Below are positions 1 through 10,300 of a stretch of 64,000 bases of DNA, piece by piece. The notes beneath the pieces were generated by a model, which saw only the letters and a program-made list of their open reading frames with translations, did not search any database and was not told the DNA's origin. The stretch is from Croceimicrobium sp965656185 (GTDB taxonomy: Bacteria; Bacteroidota; Bacteroidia; Flavobacteriales; Schleiferiaceae), in the NCBI GenBank assembly GCA_965656185.1, contig CBFHJH010000002.1:186001-250000 (forward strand), in the 5' to 3' direction. The stretch's first letter is position 1. The number at the start of each line of letters is the position of its first letter. Made by a program: the position numbers and the translations under genes.

Positions 1-9
1 AATAGGTAG

Positions 10-2316
10 ATGCACAAAATTCACTTTTTAGCCTTTGGCTTGATCTTTTTCCTTTTTACCGCCCAAGCACAAGAAGGCCCTAAACTGGGCTTGATCTTAA
101 GTGGCGGCGGCGCTAAAGGGATGGCCCACGTTGGAGTGCTTAAAGCCATGGAAGAAGCAGGCTTGCGCCCCGATTTTATTGCCGGGACCAGTATGGGATC
201 TATTGTGGGCGGTTTGTATGCTTTAGGCTATTCTGCCGATGAGATCGATCGTATTTTACGGGAGGTAGATTGGGATCAATTACTCTCTAATGAGGTGCCG
301 CTCAATTACATTGCCTTCGAAGAAAAAGAATACTACGATCGCTATCTCCTAGAATTTCCCATGCAGGGTTTTCGACCTAAGATTGGCACTGGACTGATTC
401 GCGGACAGATGCTCAGCGAATTGATGCATTACTATTTCTGGCCAGCCCATCAGTACGATCATTTCGACGATTTCCCAATACCTTTTCGCTGCGTAGCTAC
501 CGACGTCAAGAATGGCCAACCCTTGGTAATCGAAAGTGGCCCTATGCCCGCAGCCTTGCGAGCTAGCATGGCTATACCCACTGCTTTTACGGCGGTTTAT
601 CGGGGCGATACCTTATTAGTAGATGGCGGAGTACTTAACAATTTCCCGGTAGAACTGGCTCAGGCGAGGGGCATGGACTATATCATCGGGGTAAATGTTG
701 GTACCGATCCGGAGGCTGAACTGCCAGAAGATATGTCCAATATCCTGATGCGCCTGGCCATGCTTGAATCTACCGAAAAACTTAAGTCTCAGATCGAGGC
801 TTGCGATATCTATTTGCAACCGCCTTTGCAAGATTATTCTTCGGCCAGTTTTAGTAAGGCGGAAGAGATTTTGGCCATAGGGGATAGTACTGGGGCTAAA
901 TTCTTACCGGCCATGCAGGCCTTGGCACGCAAAATGGGGCTAGATAGTAATCTAAGCCATCAGCCTTTGGCCGAGTTTCTTATCGATGTAGATAGCATAG
1001 AAATTCGAGGAAATCAGCTTTTTTCGGATGCCTTGATTCTCAAGAAATTGGGAATTGAAGTGGGGCAGTCGGTACATCGGAGGGATCTGGAGCAAGGTAT
1101 TCGCCGGGTCTTTGGTATTAATGGCTTTAAAAATGTGAATTACGATTTTAAGCAAGTGGGAGACCAGCGGATCTTAGAGATCCAGGTATTGGAAAAAGAA
1201 CGGAATTACCTCTTTGCTTCCGTGCATGCCGATAACCTTTTTTCTTCGGGAATCGTACTTAACTATACCAGCCGTGATCTTATCTTCTCCGAGTCGCGTA
1301 CGGTTTTTAGTCTCGACATTTCCCGCAATCCTCGCTTTCGCTTCGATTATTATAAGTACCTCTCACAGAACAAGCGCTTTGCCCTCAATTTGCGCTACGA
1401 TTATACCGCCCAGCAATTGCCGATCTACGATGAAGGGGAGCTGCAGGATATTTCCCTTTCTTTCGACAATCGCTTGCATCTGGAGGTCATGACTACCCAG
1501 TCATTGAAGGAATCTTACGCCTTAGGAGTCTTTCATGAACGAAACCGGAGTATTTTCCGCATCGGCAATGAATTACCAGAAGGCCTGCGCTACAGCAATC
1601 AGAATAATTCCGGAGTCCGCTTTTGGCATACGGCCAATGATCTTAATGATCGTAATTTCCCGGTGCGGGGTGGGGAGTCGCTGATCATTGCTAATTTCTA
1701 TTTTGACAATAACAATAGCATCGCTTTAGAACGGGGTGTCGATTCCATTCAGTTTCCTGATTTGCCCGGTATTTGGTTTGCCGGAACCGACATTAACGAC
1801 CTTATTCAAGAGCTTAGCCCCCAATCTTATTTAGATCTGCTTTGGTCTTACCGCAGTTACCAGTACCTCAATGAACATTGGCAGTTGGTGCCTTACGGCG
1901 GATTAGGCCTAAGTTTAGGAGACGCCCAGCGCAACTCGGTGGTGCAAGGCTTTAGGTTGGGCGGGATGCAAAGGGTTTTTCGCCGTGATATTCGCGTGCT
2001 TGGACTACAATTGGCCGAGGAGATCGTGCCCAATTTTGCCCTGGCCGGGTTGCAAGCTCAATATTTGTGGCAGGACCTATTTTTACGTTTCGGAGCCAAT
2101 ATTTTGGCTACCAATAGTTTTTTAGGATTTAGCGATTGGGAGCCCTTCCTTTTTCAGGGACAGGACGACGATTTCGAGTTTCTGCTTGGCATGGGTGTAG
2201 AAGCTACTTACCGCACCTTTATCGGTCCGATATCGGCCGGAATTAGCACTAATCAAAGGGATTGGCAACCTCGATATTATGTAGGTATCGGTTTCTCCTT
2301 TAACTATTCCGACTAA
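10..2316 (+). CDS. Patatin-like phospholipase with POTRA and outer-membrane barrel
   Basis: The 768-residue protein begins with a signal peptide ending near AQAQ (residue 21). A patatin domain follows (about residues 25-230): glycine-rich oxyanion loop SGGGAKG (31-37), nucleophile elbow GTSMGS with Ser61, and the catalytic Asp205 in VDGG. Around residues 325-395 is a POTRA-like region, and the rest is beta-rich like a BamA/surface-antigen barrel. This resembles the PlpD-type fusion in which a lipase is linked to its own outer-membrane barrel, so it probably acts on phospholipids at or beyond the outer membrane. It starts ten bases into the window, and its stop overlaps the convergent gene by a few bases. 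The family call is firm; substrate is inferred. Confidence 0.93.
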   Translation: MHKIHFLAFGLIFFLFTAQAQEGPKLGLILSGGGAKGMAHVGVLKAMEEAGLRPDFIAGTSMGSIVGGLYALGYSADEIDRILREVDWDQLLSNEVPLNYIAFEEKEYYDRYLLEFPMQGFRPKIGTGLIRGQMLSELMHYYFWPAHQYDHFDDFPIPFRCVATDVKNGQPLVIESGPMPAALRASMAIPTAFTAVYRGDTLLVDGGVLNNFPVELAQARGMDYIIGVNVGTDPEAELPEDMSNILMRLAMLESTEKLKSQIEACDIYLQPPLQDYSSASFSKAEEILAIGDSTGAKFLPAMQALARKMGLDSNLSHQPLAEFLIDVDSIEIRGNQLFSDALILKKLGIEVGQSVHRRDLEQGIRRVFGINGFKNVNYDFKQVGDQRILEIQVLEKERNYLFASVHADNLFSSGIVLNYTSRDLIFSESRTVFSLDISRNPRFRFDYYKYLSQNKRFALNLRYDYTAQQLPIYDEGELQDISLSFDNRLHLEVMTTQSLKESYALGVFHERNRSIFRIGNELPEGLRYSNQNNSGVRFWHTANDLNDRNFPVRGGESLIIANFYFDNNNSIALERGVDSIQFPDLPGIWFAGTDINDLIQELSPQSYLDLLWSYRSYQYLNEHWQLVPYGGLGLSLGDAQRNSVVQGFRLGGMQRVFRRDIRVLGLQLAEEIVPNFALAGLQAQYLWQDLFLRFGANILATNSFLGFSDWEPFLFQGQDDDFEFLLGMGVEATYRTFIGPISAGISTNQRDWQPRYYVGIGFSFNYSD

Positions 2317-2687
2317 TAAAAGCCGTCGTCTTCCTCTTCTTTTGGCTTTTGCTGCGGACTTAGGGCCAGTAAAATCGCATTGGCACTCTTGGCCAATAGA
2401 CTCATGCTAAGCATACTTACCAATATAATGATCGACCATAGCGGTAGGTCTTGCAATCCTAAGATGTCATCTATTCTGCCGCTCAGTTCGGTAGGTATAG
2501 GTTGCATGAATAAAGCCACCACAAAAGCAATCAACGAAAGCAGGAGGTAATAGAAGAAATTCACCTTGTATTTGGGTACCAAACCGGCTAAAAAGGATAG
2601 AGCTAAAAAGGCCCACATATTATCCAGGATCAAGGCTCCGATAAAGAAGCTAAGGTGTAAAAAACTAAAGCGCGCTACCTTTTTCAT
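2313..2687 (-). CDS. Small hypothetical membrane protein
   Basis: A 124-residue protein with about four hydrophobic helices: two in the first 45 residues, one near 45-65 and one near 85-110. It ends in an acidic tail (KEEEDDGFY). No family was recognised. Its ATG overlaps the stop of the upstream penicillin-acylase-type gene by four bases (ATGA), so the two are probably translationally coupled. The stop is TAG and slightly overlaps the 3' end of the convergent patatin gene. A role in the envelope near the acylase is possible, but only the gene order supports it. Confidence 0.7.
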   Translation of the reverse strand: MKKVARFSFLHLSFFIGALILDNMWAFLALSFLAGLVPKYKVNFFYYLLLSLIAFVVALFMQPIPTELSGRIDDILGLQDLPLWSIIILVSMLSMSLLAKSANAILLALSPQQKPKEEEDDGFY

Positions 2688-5038
2688 TTCTTGAATTTAT
2701 AACTGAGCTTCCATTCGATGCCAGCTGGACTCTCGATCCAGTCAACCGGATAATACTCTACTTTACGCCAAGTATCAACTTGGTCTTCATAATGCTCATG
2801 TCCGGGTATACCCGATTGACCACCGGCAAGCACCACTTGGGCCTTGGGTTTATCTTTATCCAATTCGATCAAGGTACGCATAGAAGGTCCATGGGTACCT
2901 GGTTTGCCGGTAGATACATTAACTGTGCGCGGACTGCCCGGCGCAGCAAAGGCTAGGTGATTAAAGGGTCGTAACCTGGCAATGTGCCTTAAGTAGATCT
3001 TGTGCATGCGTCCGTATTCCCAAAACTTAGGGTTATAGCCGTAATAGTCGCCCAAGTATTTTACGGTGCCGGCCCAGGCTTTTTCGATAAGTTCATCGCG
3101 GTTTATCATGCCTCCTTTAGGTTTTGGCAAGGGGCGATTATTCGCCAAGAGGTAGAGGAGTTCTTCCTGGGGTGGAGGGAAGTCGAAGTCCCCCATTAGT
3201 TCCTCACTTAGGCTATCGGTTAAGGCCGATTTAAAGACCATGTAGATCGAAGCGGCTACACTTCCTTCGGTGCAATTGCCATTCCAGGATTTCATGTAGG
3301 AATCGAAAAGCTCCGGACTGGTCCTTAGGATAATATCTTTCAGTAAGGGCCACTCGCCATCGATTACCTCGCCCTGTAATTGGGCTAAATATTCGGCGTC
3401 TACATTATTGTTATTAGCTAGGGCCCTGCTTATACGTCGGCCGCGAGCCGAAGGAGCATATATGCTGTTTAAATAAGGACTAAGATTGTTGGCCACTTGA
3501 TGTTGATTGGCCGAATGATTCCAGCCTTTCTCCGGTTCTAAGACGTAAAGTCTACGTCCTAAGTGTTCGTATTCGGCTTTGTCGCTGCGGCGGAGACCTA
3601 AACTGATTCCGCGTTGCGGCTGTTCGTGCATCATCGCTAAACCGGAGGTCACCATACCTATGTCGCCACTATTATCGGCCAAGACAAAGTTTTGCGGCGG
3701 ATGAGCAAATTTTAGAAGTGAGCGATAGGCTTCGTGAATGTTCTTCGCCCGTTTTAGTTCAAGGAAGGGACGCAATTCATTGTAGTCGAAGTTTTCCGCA
3801 ACCCATTGGGTAGCGAGAAAATCACCGCGTAAGCTGTCTACCGGACCAAAGTGGCTTTGATAGTAAACGAAATGGGCCTGGCCATAATCCTTTACGGGAA
3901 ATTCTACGTAACGCTTTTCGAGCTCTTCCCACTTTCCATCTAACTTGTATTGGTCTTGGTCGTTTATTTCTAATTTGTAAAACTCGGTCAGGTCCCAGGT
4001 GGCATTGGTCATACCCCAAGCCACATTATCGGTGAAACCGGAAATTACGAAGGGAGCTCCCGGGATACTAAAGCCATGACAAGCTTGGCCATTTACCACT
4101 TGATGTACTTCATACCAGGTGCTGGGTAGATCTAAGCCCAAATGCGGATCATTACATAAAAAGGCATTACCACTTATGGTCCTTTCTGCGGCTACCGCCC
4201 AGTTATTAGAGCCAACTTCATTGAATTTACCTCGGCGTAAAAAAGCATCGGGGAAATCACTCGGACTCGTGTAGGCAATACTTTGCTGTGGACTGCTATC
4301 CACAGTGCTACTATCTATCTTGGCTTGAAGGCTAAGTTCGGGGTAAATAGGAAATACGTATTCCGTTTGCCAAGGATAGTAATAATTGATGAGGTCATCT
4401 GTTAAATACTTTTTCAAGGCACTGAACTTGAGATCGTCTTCGCGATAGTTCAGGGTTTTATCCATATAGCGGATAAGGAGAATTGGATCGTGCGGTTCGA
4501 GGGGTGTGGGCTCGAAACCCATCAAATGAAACTCGGGGGCTTTTTCGCCTGGTTTCTGTTGGTTCAGGTAATAATTGAAGCCCTTAGCATAAGCTTCGAA
4601 GATGGCGGCGATCTCTGGATCTTTTTCCTGCAACATTTCGTAGGCATGCTTACTCTTGGCTTCAAAATCGAATTTTAACCAAAAGCGATCCGATTGCACC
4701 GCATCCCATCCCGCTACCTCGCTTAAACGCCCTTTTACGGTGCGGCGTAGCATTTCCATCTGGAATTGACGGTCTTTAGCGTGGCAAAACCCCATGCCAT
4801 AGGCCAAGGCTTCTTCACTCTGGGCGAAGATGTGCGGAACCCCTCTTTTGTCGAAATTGACCTCTAAATTAGGATAGTCGGTAGAAGCTAAAACATGTTC
4901 CGCTTCTGCACTTAACTCTATCTGCATTAAAGAATTAGGATAGAGTAGGAATTGGTGTAAAGGCGGTACTCCCGACCACGGTATAAATAGGAGGGCGAAC
5001 CAGATTATACTTACCAAAGGCCAAAGCCATTTGCGCAT
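2684..5038 (-). CDS. Penicillin acylase family (Ntn) hydrolase
   Basis: This protein of about 784 residues belongs to the penicillin/acyl-homoserine-lactone acylase family. These enzymes cleave themselves into two chains and use the new N-terminal serine of the beta chain as nucleophile. The expected site is the GSNNWAV motif near residue 276, where the family has SNNWAV or SNMW; that serine is the predicted nucleophile. An N-terminal hydrophobic segment indicates export to the periplasm or membrane anchoring. The chosen start is the ATG at 5038; a TTG three codons upstream is also open. The substrate cannot be read from sequence; amide-linked acyl compounds are the family norm. A small membrane protein is coupled downstream. 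Confidence 0.9.
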   Translation of the reverse strand: MRKWLWPLVSIIWFALLFIPWSGVPPLHQFLLYPNSLMQIELSAEAEHVLASTDYPNLEVNFDKRGVPHIFAQSEEALAYGMGFCHAKDRQFQMEMLRRTVKGRLSEVAGWDAVQSDRFWLKFDFEAKSKHAYEMLQEKDPEIAAIFEAYAKGFNYYLNQQKPGEKAPEFHLMGFEPTPLEPHDPILLIRYMDKTLNYREDDLKFSALKKYLTDDLINYYYPWQTEYVFPIYPELSLQAKIDSSTVDSSPQQSIAYTSPSDFPDAFLRRGKFNEVGSNNWAVAAERTISGNAFLCNDPHLGLDLPSTWYEVHQVVNGQACHGFSIPGAPFVISGFTDNVAWGMTNATWDLTEFYKLEINDQDQYKLDGKWEELEKRYVEFPVKDYGQAHFVYYQSHFGPVDSLRGDFLATQWVAENFDYNELRPFLELKRAKNIHEAYRSLLKFAHPPQNFVLADNSGDIGMVTSGLAMMHEQPQRGISLGLRRSDKAEYEHLGRRLYVLEPEKGWNHSANQHQVANNLSPYLNSIYAPSARGRRISRALANNNNVDAEYLAQLQGEVIDGEWPLLKDIILRTSPELFDSYMKSWNGNCTEGSVAASIYMVFKSALTDSLSEELMGDFDFPPPQEELLYLLANNRPLPKPKGGMINRDELIEKAWAGTVKYLGDYYGYNPKFWEYGRMHKIYLRHIARLRPFNHLAFAAPGSPRTVNVSTGKPGTHGPSMRTLIELDKDKPKAQVVLAGGQSGIPGHEHYEDQVDTWRKVEYYPVDWIESPAGIEWKLSYKFKK

Positions 5039-5176
5039 ATCAGTCAAATTTGCGACTAATTTACTGATTCAATTTTGGATGAATCCCCAATTTTTAGCTC
5101 TGGCGCTGCTTTTTTTAGACAATCGTTAATCAAAACGGCCTTTCCTTTGTTAAGTGAGTAAATAAAAACAAGAAAA

Positions 5177-5686
5177 ATGAAGAAGTATATCTTTACAGCA
5201 ATGTTAGTGATGAGCCTCGCAGCTTGCGCAGGTGGCGGAGAGAAGGCTGAAACCGATAGCAGTCCTAAACCCAGTCCAGCTCCAGCGCCGGCTAAAATGG
5301 AAATCCCAGAGTCGGTAAGTCTTAGCATCGAAGGTAATGACCAAATGAAGTTTAACCTCAGTAAGCTTGAAGTTTACGAAGGTCAAAAGGTGAGTCTTAC
5401 CTTAAGGCATGTGGGAGAATTACCCTTGGAGTCTATGGGCCATAACTGGGTGCTATTAGCCAAAGGAGTAGATAAGGCCGATTTTGCCTCCGCGGCTATC
5501 AATGCTAAAGACAATGGCTACATTCCGACCGACCGCAGTGATGATATCATTGCTTACACCGAAACGATTGGCGGTGGTTCGGAAACTACCATCGAATTTA
5601 CGGCTCCGGCCAAAGGAACTTACGATTTTATCTGTTCTTTCCCTGGCCACTATGGCCTTATGAACGGTAAGTTTGTAGTGAAATAA
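5177..5686 (+). CDS. Azurin-like cupredoxin lipoprotein
   Basis: A 169-residue blue copper protein. The leader ends in the lipobox LAAC with Cys17 as the lipidated residue, followed by a Pro/Ala-rich linker to about residue 40 that would hold the domain away from the membrane. The copper ligands are visible: His89 in MGHNWV, then Cys153, His158 and Met162 in CSFPGHYGLMNG. The Cys-His and His-Met spacings of five and four residues match azurin. It probably carries electrons in the periplasm, for example to a terminal oxidase or peroxidase. It is a single-gene unit followed by a strong hairpin terminator. The ATG at 5177 sits at the start of a standard lipoprotein leader. Confidence 0.93.
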   Translation: MKKYIFTAMLVMSLAACAGGGEKAETDSSPKPSPAPAPAKMEIPESVSLSIEGNDQMKFNLSKLEVYEGQKVSLTLRHVGELPLESMGHNWVLLAKGVDKADFASAAINAKDNGYIPTDRSDDIIAYTETIGGGSETTIEFTAPAKGTYDFICSFPGHYGLMNGKFVVK

Positions 5687-5704
5687 GAACTAGGTATTGC
5701 ATAG

Positions 5705-5731
5705 AAAAGGGGGCCCGAGGCCCCCTTTTTT
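5705..5731 (+). terminator. Rho-independent terminator, azurin / amidase
   Basis: A perfect 11-bp stem (5705-5715 with 5719-5729) rich in G/C closes on a 3-base loop and is followed by T residues to 5731. Flanking A and T runs make it usable from both strands, which suits the convergent azurin and amidase genes. Confidence 0.9.
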
Positions 5732-5732
5732 A

Positions 5733-7316
5733 TTAAGGTTCTAAAACAGGATCTTGGCTCAAGAATTTAGGAGCCTTTCGATGTTGGGTCTTTTCTTCAT
5801 AAACCTGAGCAATTTCTAATAATTGCTTTTCAGTGAGGGCCTGACCAAAAAAGGAAATGCCGACGGGTAATTCATGCACGAAGCCCATAGGAACCGTAAG
5901 GTTAGGATAGCCGCCAATGGCTGCCGGGGAGGAACTACCTAAAATATGATGGTCGCCATTGATCGGGTCGATCTGCCAAGCCGGGCTGCCGGTAGGGGCA
6001 ATGATCGCGTCTAAATTCAAACTGTCCATATATAGATCAATGCCTTCCGCTCTACTAAGGCGATGCATACTTTGCAGATGTTCCTGGTAAACCGCTTCAT
6101 CATTGTATTCTAAGCATTGCTCTAAATAATGCTGATCGAAATAGGCTAATTCCAGGCTATCTTCTTTATTAAAAGCAACTAGATCTTCAATGCTCTGGAT
6201 TGGCGCCTGCGGGCCTAAGCTCTTAAAATAAGCGTTTAAATCGTGATGGTATTCATAGAGCATAACTTGGTAGGAACTAAAATTGGTTCCAGATGGCAAG
6301 ATGTTTTCGATCGGGATCAATTCGGCCCCCAAAGCTTCCAAGTCGGTTTGCGCTAGGGCAAATAAACTATCGGTGGCGGCATGTCGTCCCAAACTGCCGG
6401 TCCAAACCCCGATGCGTTTATTTTTTAGATCGGCTAGATCTTCTGGTTTAAGCTCCATTTTCTCTGGAGGCCAATTGGCTTGTCGAGCGGGATTGGCCGA
6501 ATCGGCTTCGGCCAAAACTGCTAAGACCAGAGCTACCTCGGCTACACTTTTGGCCATGGGGCCTGCTACATCCTGACTGTGAGCAATGGGAATGATGCCT
6601 TTACCACTGACCAATCCAACGGTTGGTTTTAAGCCTACTACTCCATTGGTTTGTGAGGGACACACAATGGAACCATTGGTTTCAGTGCCAATGGCTATCG
6701 GCGCTAAGCCCGCTGCTACCACTACTGCCGAACCGGCGCTGGATCCACAAGGATTTCTACTTAAAACGTAAGGATTGCGGGTAAATCCGCCCAGGCCACT
6801 CCAACCGCTTATCGAACTGCGACCGCGAAAATTGGCCCATTCACTTAAATTAGCTTTAGCCAGAATGATCGCTCCAGCCGCCCGTAGGCGCTCCGCCACT
6901 TTACTGTCTCGGAAAACGTAATTATCGACTAAGGCCCTGGACCCCGCCGTGGTAGGCATCGAGTCGAGCGATTCGATATTATCCTTTAAAATTACCGGGA
7001 TGCCGTGTAATGGCCCTAAGATCTCACCCGCCTGGTAAAGTTTATCCAAGCTATCGGCTATGGCCAAGGCTTGGGGATTTACACTAATAATTGCATTTAA
7101 ATGGGGCCCTTGGTGATTCATGGCAGCAATACGACCAAGGTACTCATCGCAAGCTTCATAAATACTTAAGCTGCCATAGGCATAAGCCTCTTGGAGCTCA
7201 AAGAGCCCCCATTCTAATGCGTCAAAGGCAGGGTCGTAACGATGATCACGCACCGGACTTCCGGTGCAGGCACTTAGGCCAATGAAGACAAGACCAAGAA
7301 GAACTATTTTTTTCAT
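5733..7316 (-). CDS. Amidase signature family lipoprotein
   Basis: A 527-residue member of the amidase signature family. The Ser-cisSer-Lys triad can be placed: Lys111 in VILKDNIES, cis-Ser192 in CGSSAGS, and nucleophile Ser216 in TETNGSIV. The leader ends in a lipobox (LSAC, Cys17), so it is an exported lipoprotein rather than the cytoplasmic GatA subunit, to which it is related. It lies four bases downstream of the long amidohydrolase gene on the same strand and is probably co-transcribed with it. Together they look like a periplasmic amide or peptide degradation unit; the actual substrate is unknown. It ends at a bidirectional terminator. Confidence 0.92.
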   Translation of the reverse strand: MKKIVLLGLVFIGLSACTGSPVRDHRYDPAFDALEWGLFELQEAYAYGSLSIYEACDEYLGRIAAMNHQGPHLNAIISVNPQALAIADSLDKLYQAGEILGPLHGIPVILKDNIESLDSMPTTAGSRALVDNYVFRDSKVAERLRAAGAIILAKANLSEWANFRGRSSISGWSGLGGFTRNPYVLSRNPCGSSAGSAVVVAAGLAPIAIGTETNGSIVCPSQTNGVVGLKPTVGLVSGKGIIPIAHSQDVAGPMAKSVAEVALVLAVLAEADSANPARQANWPPEKMELKPEDLADLKNKRIGVWTGSLGRHAATDSLFALAQTDLEALGAELIPIENILPSGTNFSSYQVMLYEYHHDLNAYFKSLGPQAPIQSIEDLVAFNKEDSLELAYFDQHYLEQCLEYNDEAVYQEHLQSMHRLSRAEGIDLYMDSLNLDAIIAPTGSPAWQIDPINGDHHILGSSSPAAIGGYPNLTVPMGFVHELPVGISFFGQALTEKQLLEIAQVYEEKTQHRKAPKFLSQDPVLEP

Positions 7317-7320
7317 AAAC

Positions 7321-10300
7321 TTATTTTATTCCTGGAAGGTCACTGGGTTTATCGAATTGCCAGAGGAACTCTTCCGCTTTTTCTTCGTCGGGGGCCAAGC
7401 GATCTAAACTGTTGCCATCATAGACCCGGCCATTTTTTACTACATACTTTATACTATTCGTATTGCGTAAGTCTTCTAATGGATTCTTTTCAAAGATCAC
7501 CAAGTCTGCCAATTTTCCGGCTTCGATGCTTCCAAGGTCCTCATCTAAACCCAATGATTCGGCCCCGTGTAAGGTAGCCACCTGCAATGCTTGAAAATTG
7601 CTTAATCCACCGCTGGCCATGGCCCAAAGTTCCCAATGATAACCTAGGCCTTGTAATTGTCCGTGGCTACCAACTCCAGCCAAGCCACCGGCTTCAACCA
7701 AGGCTTTGATGAATTCGGCGTGCTTGGGAAAGACATGCTCCTCGGGCATAAACCACCCTTTTCTGCGCCGGCTCTTACTGGCTAATTCTTCATAAGGCGT
7801 AAATGTCTGCATCTTAGGGTCGTGGTACACCTCTTCGGTAGCGTAGAAATAATTCTCAGCAAAAGGTCCGCCATAAGCTACGAGCATAGTTGGGGTTACC
7901 GTGGTACGCGATTTGGCCACGAATTGAACAACATCATCGTAGATAGGATAAATAGGTAAAGCGTGCTCGTGGCCGGGATAACCGTCCAAGATCTGGGTCA
8001 TATTTAGTTTAAAATCGAGCCCTCCCTCGGTGGTGGGTTTAAGTCCTAACTCCTTGCAAGCCATAATGATCCACTGCCTTTGCTGTCGATTACCGGTGAG
8101 GTACATTTTGATCGTTTTGGTCTGGTAGTATTCCGAATACTGCTTCAAGACCTTACGCGCATGGTCTAAAGATTTGATCTTGTAAGACCAGAAGCCAACC
8201 CCAGGACCGGTGCTGTAAATACGTGGACCTTCAATCATGCCCGCCTCAACCATATCGCCATAAGTAAGAACGTCGGTCGTAGCGGTCTGCGGGTCGCGGG
8301 TGGTGGTTACTCCATAGGCGAGATTGGCCGCATATAGCCACACTTGATTTTTATGGATATTCCAATTGGGCCACATATGAGCGTGGGTGTCTACAAATCC
8401 GGGACTTATCGTAAGTCCGCTGCAATCGATCACCTTTGCTCCTTTGGGGGCCACTAGCGTATTCGCTTTGGCTACCTGCGCGATTCGATTGTCCTTGATC
8501 AGAATATCGCCCGATTCTAAGATCTCATCGCCTTTCATTGTAATGATCCGAGCTCCGCGCAACAGCGTTTGCCCCCGAGGAATATCCTTCTTGTAGTTTA
8601 AGGGAATGCGAATTTCCTGGGGCTCGTACTGAGCTTCATCTTTTTTACTCTCTTTCTTTTCTTTCTTTTCGCTGCTTTCTTTTTCGGCCTTTTGGCTTTC
8701 GCCTGAAGCGTCTTCCGCTTTGGCTTCTTTTTCAGCTTTCTTAGCGGCCGCCAGCGAATCGTCGAATGCCTGTGCCGCGCTAATGTCATAAACGAAATGC
8801 GCCGGACCTAGACTCCAGTGGACCTTGGCACCGTTGCCCGACCAAGCTGGAAACTCGCCTCCCATGGTGGTTAGCTTTCGTGCGGGAAAAGCTGCCTTTT
8901 CGGGACTAGCCACCGAAATTTCGGCTTTTTGCCCGTAGAAAGGCAGATGCACGGTATACAGTTCATTATTGATCTGCGCTAAGACCGATTCGCCATCGGG
9001 GCTAATGTAGAGTAAGCTTGCGGTAGAAGGTTTGGTCTTTTCGCGCCAAGCTTCCTCGTGGGCCGGCAACATATTGTGCTCGCCCTTATGATCGTGAAAA
9101 GCTTCTAAAGAACTACCGTAGGTGGTTATACCGCTCAGCTTTAAATGCTCTTTTTGATCGCTGCCATCCCAGCGAATTGAAACCAGCCCGCTAGAGCTAT
9201 TCAAATAAATACGCTCTCCTTTCGCGTCGAAATGGGGACGACTACGTCCTTCTGCCGGCGCTACCAAATGTTGTTCCTTATTCTTGAGGTCGAGGTAAGC
9301 GATTTCGGCATCACTGCTGGCTACAAAGGGACTATAGGCATAACGGTAGCTTTGTGCGTTCTGACGAATAAAAATAATTTTATCGCCACTCGGATGATAG
9401 CATAGCTCACGATAGAGCCCCGGCTCTTGGCTTAGTTTTTTCACATTACGACCGCTTAGCCCTACTTGATAGATAGCTCCTTCTTTACCTTCCCAGCTAG
9501 CGTAGGCGATGCTCTTCCCGTCGGGCGACCAAGCCGGCATCGCTTGCGTGAAATCTTGATCGGCGGCCAATCGTTTTACGGATTTCGATGCGAAATTGTA
9601 AAGATAAAGGCGGTTTAAGGCGGTGAAAGCGAGGTATTTTCCGTCTGGCGAAGGAACTCCGTCGCGAATTTGGGTGATCGGCTGTTCTTCCTCATCCGAG
9701 ATCGGAAACTTAAAGTCCAATTGCGGTCCTAATTCCAGTTTGAGGTCGATCTGCATTGGGATCTCGCGCGCCTGCTTGGAAGCAAGGTTTATTGCCCAGA
9801 TCTTTCCGCCGTAAGCGCAAAAGAGTTCCTTACTGTTGGGGCTAAAGGCCATGCCGGGCAATACGCCTAAAGGTGCGATCGATTCTTGCTCATCTCTCTG
9901 CACAGGATAGGCCAACCAAGATTCATCGCCACTGGCCAGCTCGCGCAAGACCAAGCCGGTTTCATCTTCGAAACGACTACCGTAAACCAGGTACTTCCCG
10001 TCGGGGGAAAGGGTGGGGGTAAAGGCCGATCCATAACGCGAGGTGATGCTGTGCACCTTACCGTCTTCCATATCGTAACGACCAATTTGATATTGAGGTA
10101 ATTGTGCGTTGTACTCCCACGCTCCTTTGCGTTTTGAAAAGTAAATATGCTGGCCATCCGGACTGAAAAATGGGTCTATAGCTTTAAGGGAAGCGGGTTT
10201 TTTGATCAATTGTGCTCCACTACCGCTTTCGTGGTGATAGAGGTGTAGCTTAATATTACGCCGACCTTTGGCCCCAACGACATAGGTGCCATCCGGACTC

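Noticed and set aside
5056..5328. 90-residue minus-strand ORF over azurin
   Set aside because: Shadow of the azurin gene and its leader; composition and start are not gene-like.
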